Origin: Phymatolithon calcareum
Taxonomy: Eukaryota > Rhodophyta > Florideophyceae > Hapalidiales
NCBI GenBank assembly: GCA_977006965.1
Contig: OZ345376.1
Span: 744,001 to 808,000 of the forward strand
Length of the DNA stretch: 64,000 nt
Reading direction: 5' to 3'
The notes under the pieces: model-generated
Told to the model about the DNA's origin: nothing
What the model saw: the letters and a program-made list of their open reading frames with translations, nothing else
The model's database searches: none
Shown here: in pieces, positions 21,914-33,849 of the stretch
Layout: every line of letters begins with the position of its first letter
Numbering within the stretch: the first letter of the stretch is position 1
Program-made: the position numbers and the translations under genes

Positions 21914-23572
21914 ACCTCTTCCACGGCCGCTGCCGCCCGTAACATGCACTGCCACAAAAGGATGATAGAGCCGCGCGGGCTCTCCTGACTGTGTTTATGA
22001 AACAAACATTCGCAAGAATACGTTGAAGCATTCTCCCTGTGAAAGTGCTTCAAAACGCGTGCACCACACCCATCTTCCCGCCATGCGCCACGTTCACGCA
22101 CGCGGCATCAAACAGACATCGCAATGCCGGTGCGGATCGCCGCTGAAATCCATATTTCTCTCAAGCACGTGTCCCAGACTGGAGGACCTCTACCCACCCG
22201 CCCGCCCTGCACCGGTGCCTGCATGCGTGCGTCACGCGCTCCGTACCTCCACCGCCTCGTCCGTGCCACACCCAATGCCCCCCCCCCCCGCTCTCCCCGC
22301 CACCGCCCCGCGGCACACACACTCGAGACCGGACTGCTGGACTGCCCATTCGCCCGCTCGACGATTTGAACGAAGCAAGTTATATTTTGAGATCGAACTG
22401 CTCTTGCTGCTGCCACAATTGAATTGCCGTGCAGGGACCCGCCGCCATTGTCGCGGAGAGAGGAGAGCGGACAGCGGAGAAGCACGCATCGCTGATTGCA
22501 TTCGATGCAACTACTGGACTGTACAGTACTGGACTGCACTACTTTGCCACCGCATGCAGATCGCCTCAATTGGGGTGGCGTCGCCCCAATTTCGTGAGCT
22601 GAAAATTACTACATTACTGTCATTTCATTACAACGACCGGCACTGTCGGACGAATAGTGTTCGGGTCAATCAATCAATCAGTCAGGCAGTAAGTGAGTCG
22701 TGTCCCGCCCGTTCGAGGCACATCAATTGATTTAGGGGTGTAGAAAGAAAGATATCCACTCCCAGGCGGCTTACTACTTCCTTGTCTCCTGTCCATCCGG
22801 GGGGCGTCATCAGATTGGCTGTCGTGCTCGATTCCCTGTAGCCGCGAATCGCGCGAAAACCCGCCCACCAATGGTATGCGCCACTATGCCGCGCTTCCGG
22901 ACACCGCATCCGTCGTGAATCTGCCTCTCCGCCCATTCACTATGCAACGATCCGCCATGACTTAATTTACCGCACAACTGCCTGCTGTTAGTCCGTCTGT
23001 CTACTGTAGCTAGGACGACACTCCTGCACGTGCACCTCTTTTCGACAAGTCTCACACGGGTCCGCACCGTATCGAATTGCTGATTGCATCGTACCGTGTC
23101 AATGCTCCGAAGAGCCTCGTCTTGTCAATGCGCACTATCTCAATGCATCCACTACAGTACACTATCGGTTGTAACACTTAACGGCGGCTTTTACTTCTTT
23201 CTCCGAAGCCCTGCACACGCGAACAGACACACACACACGATAAGGGGAAATAACTGGTCCGTGTAGACTTGCTACCACACAACCGATTTGTCGCCTTTAC
23301 GAAACGTTCGTTGAAACAACTGCAGGCACCTCCAATCCCACCCTTCCACCTCATTCTACCATCAACGGTCAAACGTCAAAATTTGATATCACCGCCGTTT
23401 TTATTGCTACAGTAAATCACAACGCCCGAGGCTCTGCGCATTGCATAGTAAAGCCACAATACTGTACACTCAAACTCATGCGAGTGAGAGAGAGCAGGGA
23501 GACTCGGCTTAATAGAAGAAATAGCAGAGTCGTTGCACTTCAGATCATCTGCAATACAATTACTGCCTTTTT
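21914..23572. other. Unassigned stretch
   Basis: GC-rich non-coding sequence. The 235-codon frame at 22023-22730 is rich in Pro/Arg/Ser/Cys with no domain and is probably a composition artefact. AATTGGGG/CCCCAATT arms occur near 22567. Confidence 0.4.
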
Positions 23573-23593
23573 CGATCATGACCGTCATGATCG
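23573..23593. repeat. 21-bp palindrome
   Basis: CGATCATGAC-C-GTCATGATCG, a perfect inverted repeat around one base. Confidence 0.8.
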
Positions 23594-23636
23594 CAAAAAT
23601 CACAGCACGTTGGACAGAAATATCAACAAATATCTC

Positions 23637-23775
23637 ATTTCATTCATTTTGCCTTTTCCCCTAATGGGGCTAGCAACGATTCTAGGGTCTAAGTTTCTTT
23701 CATTCTATCCTATCGTTACCGACTTTGACTGCGGCTTGCACGTCTCGTCGAGGAATGTCACCAAAGAGTCATTCT
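23637..23775 (-). repeat. LINE C-terminal relic, copy 1
   Basis: About 140 bp, roughly 85 percent like 25220-25357 in the same orientation. The minus strand reads LFGDIPRRDVQAAV then NDRIE, resembling sequence after the reverse-transcriptase domain of LINEs. It is interrupted by stops. Confidence 0.45.
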
Positions 23776-24429
23776 GCCGTTGGTCTGACGCATTGTACAG
23801 TAGCAGCACAAGGGGACCAGGCGCGGCTCGTCCATTCTAAGAAAGTGTCCACGCCAGTTCCATCATAGGTCACTGGCACGCATCACCACGTCGATTGTGG
23901 GTGCCCTATCAGTCTCTCCGTTATTCTCGATAGCATCTTAGCAATTGTTATCTTGATCGACAAATACATGCTGGGGTGTGGTCAAAATATCTTCTATTAG
24001 TCATCCGCCTTATTGAAATATCTCATTGTCGGTCGTTGAATTTACCACCGAAATGTTTTTCCAACACCTTTGATTTGAGACCTGCAAAGCACAATAGTAC
24101 TGAAGTAGAGCAATACACTCCTTTAGTGGAAGAATGAACGATATTGTGATCTCAAACAAGATTAATGAGGAGCTGTCACAACTTTTACCGTGCCATGTTC
24201 TCGTACTTCCGCTGGTACCGGCCGATATTTGAGCCACACTACCAACATGCTGGTGGACATATCGGTGCGCCACGGCACGGCACTGCCCTCGTTTTCTCGC
24301 CAATTTGGTTGGCATGTAACTTCGTGCACACACACTCAACACTGCAGCATATTCTCAAGACACGCGAAATATTCATCCAGCGGAAACAGCTACGTACTAG
24401 TCCTCGTTTCCCCTCAAGTCAGATGAGCG

Positions 24430-25080
24430 TCTAAGCATTCTATTCTATCTCTAGGAAAGTTTAGAGTTGCTTGTACTTCACTGAAGAGTGAATCTGGACG
24501 TGCGTCCAAGCCAATTTTAGCACAAATCTCATGCGCGTAGTACGACGTCGAGTAAGGTCTTTCGAGCATTGTTTACATTTGTTTTTCAGCTAATCTTGGC
24601 GAATATTTTGGACGCTGTTGAGTTTCTGCTTGTGTAAGAGATCTTCCAGAACTCGCAGCCGTAGAGAAAAGCGGATATCGCTCTGCAGCCGAAGAGTCGG
24701 ATTTAATGATTCATGGCAACTTTGCAGTCGGTTAGTACCGGTTTCAGATGGTTCTTGTTTCCGAAAAGAAAAAGTCTACGATACTTGAAGTGCAGTGCGT
24801 TCGTTATCTCGTCGTCCCCGATGCGTCCGTGTGCGAATACCTCTTGTTCTGCTTCGTTTTGCCTCTTCCAGGACTTTGCATGCGACGGATCTAGAATAGA
24901 ATATAGCGTGTGTTGCACACAATTCCCCAATGCTCTTCGCGATCTTGACAGATACTTGGGTCTTGCTCTCAAAACACGGGTACACACTTCTGGCTCTTCG
25001 ACGTTGTGTGGAGGTTTCGAAAGAATATCAAGCCATGCCTGTATCCAGGTGCCTCGATGTGAGAAAAACTACGTAGGAGG
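24430..25080 (-). pseudogene. LINE reverse-transcriptase C-terminal relic
   Basis: On the minus strand one phase reads GRIGDDEITNALHF, then LKPVLTDCKVAMNH, a stop, and AISAFLYGCEFWKIS. The last motif is like the LLYG.E.W sequence that follows the thumb of many LINE reverse transcriptases. Further on NFPRDRIECL matches the RIEWK-type repeats at 23.7 and 25.3 kb. Stops and phase changes show it is dead. No catalytic motif is included. Confidence 0.4.
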
Positions 25081-25219
25081 ATACCTAAGACAGGAAACGT
25101 ATCTAAACTGACGTCCCTGTTAGCAGTGTCTTATGTGAACGACGATGAACAGAACTTGCGACAGCGAGATACTAAATGTACCCAAATCGCTGCGGCTCAG
25201 CCTGAACAGATACTAGTCA

Positions 25220-25357
25220 TTCATTCATTGTGCCTTTTCCCCTAATCGGACTAGCAACGATTAGAGGGTCTAAGGTTTCTTCCATTCTATTCTATCGTTA
25301 GCGAGTTCGACTGTGGCTTTCACGTCTCGTCCAGGTACGTCACCAAAGAGTGATACT
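25220..25357 (-). repeat. LINE C-terminal relic, copy 2
   Basis: Partner of 23637-23775. The minus strand reads LFGDVPGRDVKATVEL then ANDRIEWKK. The two copies bracket the relic at 24.4-25.1 kb. Confidence 0.5.
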
Positions 25358-26199
25358 ACACGTGCATGCGCAGAAATATCGGCATTGAACGATTAGAGTG
25401 GTTGTGACAGCGCAGAGTGAATACTGGGAAGGCTTGGGCGTTGGCGCTGGGTAGCTAGAGTATTGTTTATTTGCTGTTTCAGTGTGTAAACTTTACGGAA
25501 TAGAATCACAAGCAAGGTAGTGGATACTTGATAGCTAGAATAGATTTTCTACAGAAATTTACTCTACCTCGCAGAAGGTGCTTGTGAATTCGGACTGAAT
25601 CATCTTGAAATGGGACATTATTTTGATAACTTAAAAACGGTTGAGAAGAGAAATGCAGTAGAAAACAAGAGTGTATAAATAGGATCTAATCGTATAGTTC
25701 CAGCTCTTGTCCAACATGTTTGGAATTCAAGTCTAAGCAGAACGTGCAAGAAAGCTTGAAGCAGTAATTCGGCATGCACTACCGACCGATTACTGTTCAG
25801 CTTCCAGAGCACAATCACTAGTAAGTTCTGAGGCCGTGAATGTAAGCTCCAAAAACCATCCTCCTTGTTGTATCACGGAGGAACCTGATGTACTGCAGCT
25901 CTCTCGAAGGAGCATACCACCGACTTCTCGCAAATAAGTGGCATTTTCAGTCGATTCCCGACGCGAAACCCATCGGCTTACATTGAACACTTCGAAGCCA
26001 TCGGGGAGATATGCTAAAGACCTACAGAGGAATTTAACAAGATCAAGTGTAAAAAAAGTCGTGGGAAGAAGAAACGAAAACAGCGGCAAACAATCTCCTG
26101 GAATTAGAGATCCATACGGCAGAAGAGATGATAATGTGATGTGATCTTATTAGGAAATGCGATTACATTGCATAGACAGATACCAAAGAGAAGCTGATC
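25358..26199. other. Unassigned stretch
   Basis: AT-rich. The frames at 25790-26089 minus and 25938-26144 plus carry no recognised motif. Confidence 0.4.
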
Positions 26200-26285
26200 T
26201 GGTGCTGTGGAGTGCCGGCGTTGAGGGCTTCTAAAATAAAAGCTTAAAATTTCACACCCTCTGGAAGGATCATACAGGAAAGCAG
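26200..26285 (+). repeat. LINE family L 3' tail, divergent copy
   Basis: GAGAAGCTG ... GAGGGCTTCTAAAATAAA ... CACCCTCTGG parallels the family tail at 31230-31300. Coding sequence before it is not clearly alignable by eye. Confidence 0.35.
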
Positions 26286-26919
26286 GCTCGCGTCGGAGCT
26301 GCATAACATCGGCGTTTCTACTCCAGACGTGATATCTGCTTTGAGATCAGTGGGTGACGCATGCTAGCTAGTCTGTAGTTTCCGCTACCTTGGCTTCTTC
26401 GATGAGCTGGTATCTGGAAAGGTGATGAGACCGCTGTTTTGTCGCTGGCTGAATGAATGTGGAACCGCTTGTTTCTCTCGCGACTGCTCGCCTCGTAACT
26501 CGAATCGCGAGCCTCATAATACCCGTAGTGTCATAGGTGATCTGACGGGCTGTGGGAAGAGAGTCTTTCGCATGCCCATGCGCTTGTTTTACTTCTTTAG
26601 CAGTCTGTAAGATCTGTTAAAAGAAGGTCGTAGGTCTTCGAATTCGGCTCGATTGCATGGATAGCGCATGCTCGAACTCGCCTGCTCGTCTCTTTGGTCA
26701 CACGGAGTTCCACAGCTCTCACCGTTGTCCGGAGAGCCATGGATTTTGGCTCGACTGCTTGGATTGCGTACGCTCAAGTGCGCCTGCGACTCCCTTCGAC
26801 CTCGCAGAGTCCGTCATCTTTCACTCCTTCCCGAGCGCAGCTTTCGACGTAGAAGCCAATTCTGCGGCAATGGCGTATCACTTCTCTCTTCCCTTTTCGT
26901 GCGCTCTGTCCCAAGGTCG

Positions 26920-27259
26920 GGGATATGTAATGCTCTATGTTAATAGCTCCCAAAGTCTCATTTTGAGTACCAGGGAAGCTTCTCGCTGTCTTCCGTATTG
27001 ACCACGCTTTACTCTCCAAAGATCTCCTTAATTCAATTTCTCTTCCAATGAGGGACCAAATCAGTCCTTTGCATTCGCTTTCAGTCGCCTGGTCCATTTC
27101 CATTGAACGTAGTGCTCGTTGGAGCGCTGCAAGCTCAAGACAAGCACCCATTCCAAAGTATGTCGCCAATGTCGATTTTCGACGTAGCGAGGCTCTTTTG
27201 AAGATTACTCTTAGCCATCTCAGACGTCTGCCCTTCTTCTTCCGCCATCCAGTATTCAT
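26920..27259 (-). pseudogene. LINE 3'-end copy (family L)
   Basis: The minus-strand frame reads RRKSTLATYFGMGACLELAA then LQRALRSMEMDQATESECKG, the same block as at 16.4, 27.9 and 31.0 kb. It is followed by the family tail, TTTGGGAGCTATTAAC ... TACATATCCCC, at 26925-26990. The frame continues past the tail to 26774 by chance. Confidence 0.55.
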
Positions 27260-27659
27260 CTGTGTCCTTTGTTCGGCGTTTCTTCGACACTATACCGTCT
27301 TCCACTTGTTTCGGTGCTTCTTTTGTCGCAAATCGATATAAGAGTTGAGGTGGCAATCGAGAAGACTTGAGAGAGGAAACAGGATGAATGCTGGTAATCA
27401 TCGAAGTGAAATTGAGAAGCAAAAAGGAAGCCATTGTCTCCGCAACACGAGCGCTTTGCTATAGTTACACGAAACTATATCCAAGAGATTCGCAAGGCGG
27501 ACATACGGTTTCTTACTTGCATTTCCTTATTCACCGAATTTACTACTTGCGCGCAAAATCCAATCTTAGGAATACCAATTGTAGGGTACGGAATTGGAGC
27601 ACCACGCAAGCTTAGGCGATATTTTCATTTCCATGTGCTCTTCGCTGAACACTATAAAA

Positions 27660-29290
27660 TCCGCCGAACTCATTCGTCGATGGGGGGATATGTGTTGATT
27701 TATTTTAAAAGCTCCCAAGGCCTCTCTTGAAGAGTAACAGGGCCGCTTTCGCACGATTTTCTAAGCTCACGTAGTTTGACTGTTCAGTACAACCTTGATT
27801 CGTATTTCTCTCCCAACAAGTGCTCCAGTTAGTCGCTTACATTCATATTCAATTTCAGGACTAATCTTGGATGAAGATAGAATGCGTTGGAGCGCGACCA
27901 GCTCAATCACGGCTGTGACACCAAAGTATGCACCAAGTACTGATTTTCTCCAAAGAGGTGCATTCGTCGATGGTGTTCCGCAAGCAAGTAAGAAAGCAAC
28001 CATCGAAGTTTGCTTCACAACGATACCGAGGGATAAGGTCCTTGACCTTAGACCTCGACGAGGACATACCGGCTCCAAAGTTGCTCATTGCGAGAAATCC
28101 CAGTCGTGTGTTCAAGAATGAACCGACTTCTAAATTGCTAATTGCAAATACCCCTAGCCGGTCTCAATAACAAGCTCGAAACTGAAATTTCGCGACATCT
28201 TTGAGGTCCTCCTCTTCTCTGAGATACCCAATATCCTCTTCTTTCACATTCATCTGCATTTTATAGGTACTTTTTCCGACATACTAGGCTCCTAGAGAAC
28301 CTTCGAGCATGGTGCGCTTTCCTCATCAATGGGTTACCGAGTCTGCAAAACACGCGCTTCGCTTTCTCCGATGTTCAGCATGTTTTCCAAACACGTATTT
28401 GTAATAGAGACCCTCTGCTGCTTCGATCGCTGCTTGTAATCGCTTGGCCATCGCGGTCAGGTGGATGGCATACTCCCATTTGGGGAGAATCAACAACTTG
28501 AAGACTCTGATACTTGTGGCTGGATGGAATCCGCTAACATTTGCAATCACTGAGAGTGTAAAGAAAAGGTTGGGTTTATCTTGAAAAGGGGTTTTCTATC
28601 TGATGGGATGCTCTGTACTAAAACGACGAAGGGGGAATTGCTTAAGTAGGCTTCCGATTGCCTTCCGACATGGGGTTTGCTGGAAGCATATTTCGTTCTT
28701 CCTGCTCGCAGAATCTACGCCGGAATTTAGATCGCCTATTCCTGCAGCTTCTGGTGCCACTGCATCATTGCTTGTCTAAATTTACTCCAATTTGGTGTTG
28801 TTCGTGGATGCATCAATCCGCATTTCCGATCCTTGAGACTGCCGCATCTTCATTGACTCCCTTGTCGATCATACTTTCCCCGGGGTAGGTATAGCTCCTT
28901 GATTGGTGCAGCTCTTTGGCGGCCAGTAGGAACTTGTGTTTTGGAAGACCTTTGCATTTAAGAACCTCACTCTTTCCTGGTTTGTGTTCTATTTCACAGA
29001 GTTTTTGTCCACCCACTTTGAGGCTATTTTCAGGAGTTTTTGCATTCCTTTGGTGTTCATGGCCTGGAGGAGAACGTCATCCGCAAATAACTGCACGGGC
29101 TGCTTAGAAAATTTTCCTGTTAGTGTCGCAGTGGCTTCGGATAATGTATCCATGAATATATTTTATTGACACGGAAAGGGTGGGGGCCCTTGCGGAACTC
29201 CTCGGTCAATAATGCACCAGATTTTTGTTTCGTCTCCTTCCGAAGTGATCCACGACGCCTATAACAGACATGACAACATCCTTGTTATGT
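27660..29290 (-). pseudogene. LINE (family L) pseudogene, RT motifs to 3' end
   Basis: Reading the minus strand from 29290: a GVPQG reverse-transcriptase motif B (near 29200) and QLFADDVLLQ (motif C, near 29080). Then KCKGLPKHKFLLAAKELHQ (28813-29016), FKLLILPKWEYAIHL in the thumb region (28326-28550), and LWRKSVLGAYFG ... EYECKRLTGALVGREIRIK (27767-28078). The family tail is at 27665-27745. The order matches the plus-strand copy at 30290-31300. Stops and frameshifts separate the pieces. Endonuclease and motif A are missing, consistent with 5' truncation. Confidence 0.65.
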
Positions 29291-29301
29291 GAGGTGGCAA
29301 T

Positions 29302-29535
29302 TTGCTCTTCAGTCGCTTCATGAGGATTTTTTTGAACTTAGAATTTATTAAACGACCTCGAAACTCTCATGAGGCTGCAAGGGAGATGCGTTTCAGCAGC
29401 TACGCTTTGTACACGCTAGCAGGGTACGACCTAGAAGGAGAAAAACGACTAGAAGCAGAAAAGGCGCTAGATGAGCTCTTACTGTTTAGCAAGACAGTCA
29501 TAGAACACATGGAGAACGAAGAAGGCCTGTATTGA
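29302..29535 (+). CDS. Small frame ending in EKALD-type tail
   Basis: A 77-codon frame whose C-terminus is EAEKALDELLLFSKTVIEH then MENEEGLY and stop. Similar tails occur at 29874-30071 (minus), 33487-33590 (minus) and 33850-33932 (plus). The DNA of the copies is more divergent than the peptide, which hints at a coding origin. The parent protein is unknown and this may be only a relic. Confidence 0.3.
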   Translation: MLFSRFMRIFLNLEFIKRPRNSHEAAREMRFSSYALYTLAGYDLEGEKRLEAEKALDELLLFSKTVIEHMENEEGLY

Positions 29536-29873
29536 TTCGTATAAGGCAAGGCAAAAAGCGGTCGAGTCCAAGCACCAACAACCCCGTGGAGGACTGAGAT
29601 AGGCTTACTTTGAATTCTGAGTTTTCCCGTCCGCGATTCTAGTGGGCGTTTCGTGAGCCTGCACAAAGGTAGGTAGCATCAGAGGAAGCCTCGCCCATAT
29701 CTTCGGAAGTCTGTGGGGCTTTTAAATAAACTTGAATAAAATAGCTACTCTTTGTAGCTTCTATACTCTTCTCAAATGCGTGTAGCCCGGGTTAGCGTCG
29801 AGGCCCTAGCTGAAAAACCCCTCCCCCGAGATTTTCTATGAGGCCCCGGGTCGCTGCTCTATTGAAGCGTTAT
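29536..29873. other. Unassigned stretch
   Basis: Includes GGGGCTTTTAAATAAA near 29715, faintly like the LINE family L tail, and a C-rich run near 29820. No gene recognised. Confidence 0.35.
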
Positions 29874-30071
29874 CTACTCCATGTCGTCGTAAAAGACGAT
29901 GGTGAAGAAAAGTAATTTGTCGAGAGCTTTTTCCGTGGTGATAGTCTCCTCTTGGGTCAGCTGATATCTTCCGAGGTATTCCTCGAGTTTGTTCATGAGT
30001 GTTGGTACCGTGTCACCGAACTTGTCTTTTAGAAGTGTTGTGCTCATTGGGGGGAACCGACCGATGCCCAC
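29874..30071 (-). CDS. Small frame ending in EKALD-type tail, copy 2
   Basis: A 65-codon frame ending TTEKALDKLLFFTIVFYDD then ME and stop. The upstream part is not similar to the copy at 29302. It is probably the 3' end of a larger lost frame. Confidence 0.3.
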   Translation of the reverse strand: MGIGRFPPMSTTLLKDKFGDTVPTLMNKLEEYLGRYQLTQEETITTEKALDKLLFFTIVFYDDME

Positions 30072-30289
30072 TTAACCGCTAATTGGCGGTGTCGTGTTTT
30101 CGGGTGTCTGATAATCTCTAGAGTGCTCCCAGGTAGATCGCACGGAATTTTCCTCTTTCTCTTCGATTCCAAGAGGTCTCGTTCTTTGAAGAAGAAAATC
30201 CATTGGACGGAAAGAAAAAGACTCGTTCACCGTGCCGAACTTTGAACAGTAGCAAAAAAAACATTCAAATTTCAAGGTTTCCGCCCGCG

Positions 30290-31300
30290 ATGTCGACAAC
30301 ACAAAGCCAGGAAAGAGCGAAGTGCTTAAGTACAAGGGGTTACCTAAGCAAAAGTGCATGCTTGCCAGAAAAGAGCTACACCAAGCGTGGAGACTTTCCT
30401 ACCTGAGCATTAGTATGAATTGCACTGGAGTTACTGACGATGCAGCAATGTCGAGAGTGCGGAAAGCGGTTGCATGCATCCTCAAAGTTAGGCAGAGTGG
30501 CTTTAATCTCAGTGGATTCCACCCTGAAATATGCATCAGGATTTTCAAGTAGTTGATTCTCCCCAAGTGGGAGTATGCAAATCATCTGACTCCGATGACG
30601 AAGTGGTTGCTTCAGCAATTGAGGCAGTAGAAGGTCTTTTTTAAGTATGTCTTCGAGAAATATGCGGAGCATCGAAAAAATCGAATGGGAGTGCTCTGTC
30701 GGTTACATAGTCCTGCGGTGAGGAGGACTAACCAAGCGGAAAGGTTTGCTTTAAGCCTGTTAACTCGGAAAACGTACCTGGAACAGGCAGAAGAATACCG
30801 AAGAATACAGGGGGATGTGGCAGAAGTATCGAAGGACATTAACTATGTCAGAAACGAGGAGCACCTCAGCAAAGCATTGAAAAAAGCAGAAGAAGGTAAA
30901 GTGTCAAAGAAGCGGCGATTAGAAGATGCAATCCAAATGTGGCAAAAATGCGTAGAGGATCGCTCAGTGAAAATCCCGATAAACAAGCATAAGAAGTTGC
31001 CAGGAGTTATTTTTAGCAGAGCTCCGTTGTGGGGTAAATCAATCCTCGGTGAGTATTTCGGACCCAGTGCTGAAACTGAGCTTATTGCACTCTAACGCAT
31101 ACTCGGGTCTAAGACGATGGACAAAGAGACTGAATATGAATGCAAAAGACTAACTCGAACTCTCATATGGAGAGAAACTCGAATCAAGGAAATGTTAGGA
31201 AAATAGAATGCGGTAAATTAGAAGTAGTTGAGAAGCTGCCCCGTTACTCACAGTGAGGTCTTGGGTGCTTTTAAAATAAATCAACATATATCCCCCTTAC
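30290..31300 (+). pseudogene. LINE (family L) pseudogene, 5'-truncated
   Basis: Plus-strand partner of the copy at 27660-29290. It has KYKGLPKQKCMLARKELHQ, then FHPEICIRIFK-stop-LILPKWEYANHL (about 30540), then a frame at 30685-31095 ending LWGKSILGEYFGPSAETEL with a stop in place of the next Gln. ETEYECKRLTRTLIWRE follows to a stop near 31204, and the 3' tail is at 31230-31300 (GGTCTTGGGTGCTTTTAAAA ... ACATATATCCCCC). The catalytic motifs are missing. The two copies face each other tail-out around the small EKALD frames. Confidence 0.6.
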
Positions 31301-33486
31301 GGCTCTAGTAGACCTTAACAGATACGAGTGGTACTTGATGCCACAACAGCTGTCCAAGCTGCACAAGGTGCAGACCATGGTCCAGCTTAACATCCATATC
31401 GCTACGCAGCCAATCTTCATTCGCCGTCCTTCAATGGGATGCCTTGGAACTTCACGAGACGAAATATTGGACAACTCAGAAAACTGCTCAAACCGCTGCT
31501 TACATCGAGCTGGGCATTACTTAACTACGTCGGGACTATGGCAATCGAAATTCTAGCGGACAAGTCACATGTCAAGCAGCTTGTTACAGTATTGCGTGCT
31601 TTACAATTCACTCATCTGAATGACTTCTCACCTCTTGAAATCAAGATGAAAGGACACAGGCTGATCACAGCACCCTTGCTTCGCAAAATCCAAAACCTAG
31701 AAGCATACCAGACACGAATGTAATACGCAGCAGAGAACGCCGAAGCAAAAAAAAACACCTACGCTCAGAGCTATTAAGAAAGACAGTCCGAGTGAGCTAA
31801 CATGCAACAAAAGTCATTTCGGGAAACTGAAACGCCAGAGCTCTTTAAAACGAGGAACCAATCTCAGAACAGATCTGAAGCATCTAAATCCATACCGAAA
31901 GTCCACGCGGATGCACAGGTTCGCCAGGAAACCAAGGAAAACACCAACGCTGGCTCCCCAAAGGCCCAAAAACACCCCGACAGTCCCATCAGACTAACTA
32001 AGCCAGCTCGGAAACATGACTCACCAAAGATTATACTGGTAACTGGAAGCTCAGATGGCTCGACTGGGGAGAACCCAAGCGCCCCCGCTCAATCATAGAG
32101 GCCAAATTTCTCACTTTCAATGTCGCTGGCGCCGAAAACAAGGTGCCCATGATAATGGAAGCCATAAGAATATCCGTTCGTGCGTAGCTGCACTAAATGA
32201 AACGCATCTGGGAAGTCACGATTCTAGTCCATTTCTTTGGCTGTGCGAAATGACCCCACACAGTCTCTAGTCATGGTCAAAAGAATTCAATAACCAACCT
32301 CCCACGAGGAGGTATCGCCTTTCTCATCAGACCTGGACTCAAATACCGAGTCCTTCGCAAAGATTCGACCCTCATGTTCCAAGTCATGTCAATTTCCGTA
32401 CTCGCATATGTCTCACCTCTCTCCAGCCCCAAGGAGTATAAGGAGGCTACAGAAATCTTACGAAGACATGCAACTGCCCCCCATATTATTCTGTGGAGAC
32501 TTTAATGCGCGGCACAAGCTCTGGGATGAAAGACATAACAACAGAGAAATTGCTCTTCTCCGATGATGCGAGAGATTTTGTCGCAAGATAAAAGCCCCAA
32601 CAGAACCAACCTTTCATGCACAGTCTCGAAAAAGCTGCATTGATTTATTCATCTCGAAAAGCATACAGTGCGGTCCCGCAAGAGTGCTGAATGGATCGTG
32701 GGGAGGGTGCAGCGATCACCTCCCCGTCGTTTGCACATCTAATTTGATGACTCCATAAAAGGAAAAGGCGTATACGTCCCCCTTAAAAAACTTTCGGACC
32801 CTTTTGCTAAAGCCCGAGCTGCAGAGTACTACACGAAACATATGCCCGCATTAAGCGAAAGAATGGAAACAGTCTTCCAATCAACTTGAGCTTGAGTCAT
32901 TGTACGAGAAGGCTTGCAAAGCCCTCAAATCCCCTTGGCTCACCGGAAGACAACCGCGATGACGAAGGTGCACAAGGTATTGGGACCTCGAGCTAGACAG
33001 ACTAGCTTATAAAAGATCCCATTTGTTCCGAATGGCCAAAATAACGAATGATCCCGACGACTGGCGAGAGTACCGAAAAGTACATAAGACCATCAGGAGC
33101 AAAGTAATATCGAAAAAACGAAAATGTTTTCAAGAGTTCGTGCCAGACATGTCAAATCCCCCGCCGACGAGGCCACTGCTATGCTGAGTAAATATCGAAA
33201 CGTAAACAAGGCACGCTCTTGAAAAACTCAACAATGGGCATCCAACTAGAACCGGAGTAATTTCTTGCTTACGCTCATACCATCTCATTCACATTCGAAG
33301 ACCATGAGATGGAGAAACTGGCCTTTGACGTCACCCAAGAACTGGCTGATGAAATTCTTTCGGCCATTCATCGTTTTTCTTTTTGCAACTGTTTTGTTGT
33401 TTATTGGAAAGCCCTCATTAACACTCCTAAGACTTGTACAGGAGCAGCTTTTCGTAACTTGTTCATTCTAGTATATTTCCTGGTCC

Positions 33487-33590
33487 CTAATACAGGGAAT
33501 CGTCGTTCTCCATGTCGTCAATTATGGTGACGCTGTATAGTAGTTTGGAGTCTAATGCCTTTTCCGTTCTTAACATCTCTCCGGGGTCCA
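33487..33590 (-). repeat. EKALD-type tail, copy 3, inside the LINE
   Basis: The minus strand reads RTEKALDSKLLYSVTIIDD then MENDDSLY and stop. The frame upstream of this tail is simply the antisense of the LINE reverse transcriptase, so only the tail belongs to the repeat. Confidence 0.4.
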
Positions 33591-33849
33591 GGGCCATTCG
33601 TAGTTCCCCAAAACGAAAAGCCGCTGGAGCCGATGGAATCTTCTCGGAAATGTTCCAAGCCTCGCCTGAGCTATCTGCGAAACTTTTCATATCCCTCTGA
33701 GTGCGTATGGTCACGTGAAAGAACCCCCAGGCTCTGGAACTTGATTAAGCTTCTCCTGTTCTACAAAAAAGGCGAGCCAAGAGACCCTGCAAACGACAGA
33801 CCTATAGCCTTTTTATCTCATGCAGACGTGATAAATGGCCTGGCAAAAG

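Larger units (their letters stand above)
15570..23810. promoter_or_regulatory. Cluster of TACTGTA(C)/(G)TACAGTA motifs
   Basis: About 25 copies of the 7-mer TACTGTA or its complement occur here, many as the palindromic GTACTGTAC/GTACAGTAC form. Examples lie near 15577, 16099, 17083, 17131, 17199, 17725, 18427, 18510, 19197, 20394, 20459, 20503, 20623, 21712, 22518, 23153, 23408, 23459 and 23797. Roughly one would be expected by chance in 8 kb. The cluster surrounds the C2H2 gene, with one copy about 140 bp before its ATG. A regulatory role is a guess; a repeat-spread origin is also possible. Confidence 0.4.

Noticed and set aside
22023-22730. 235-codon plus frame
   Set aside because: Pro/Arg/Ser/Cys-rich, no domain, overlaps conflicting frames and TACTGTAC motifs; composition artefact is more likely.
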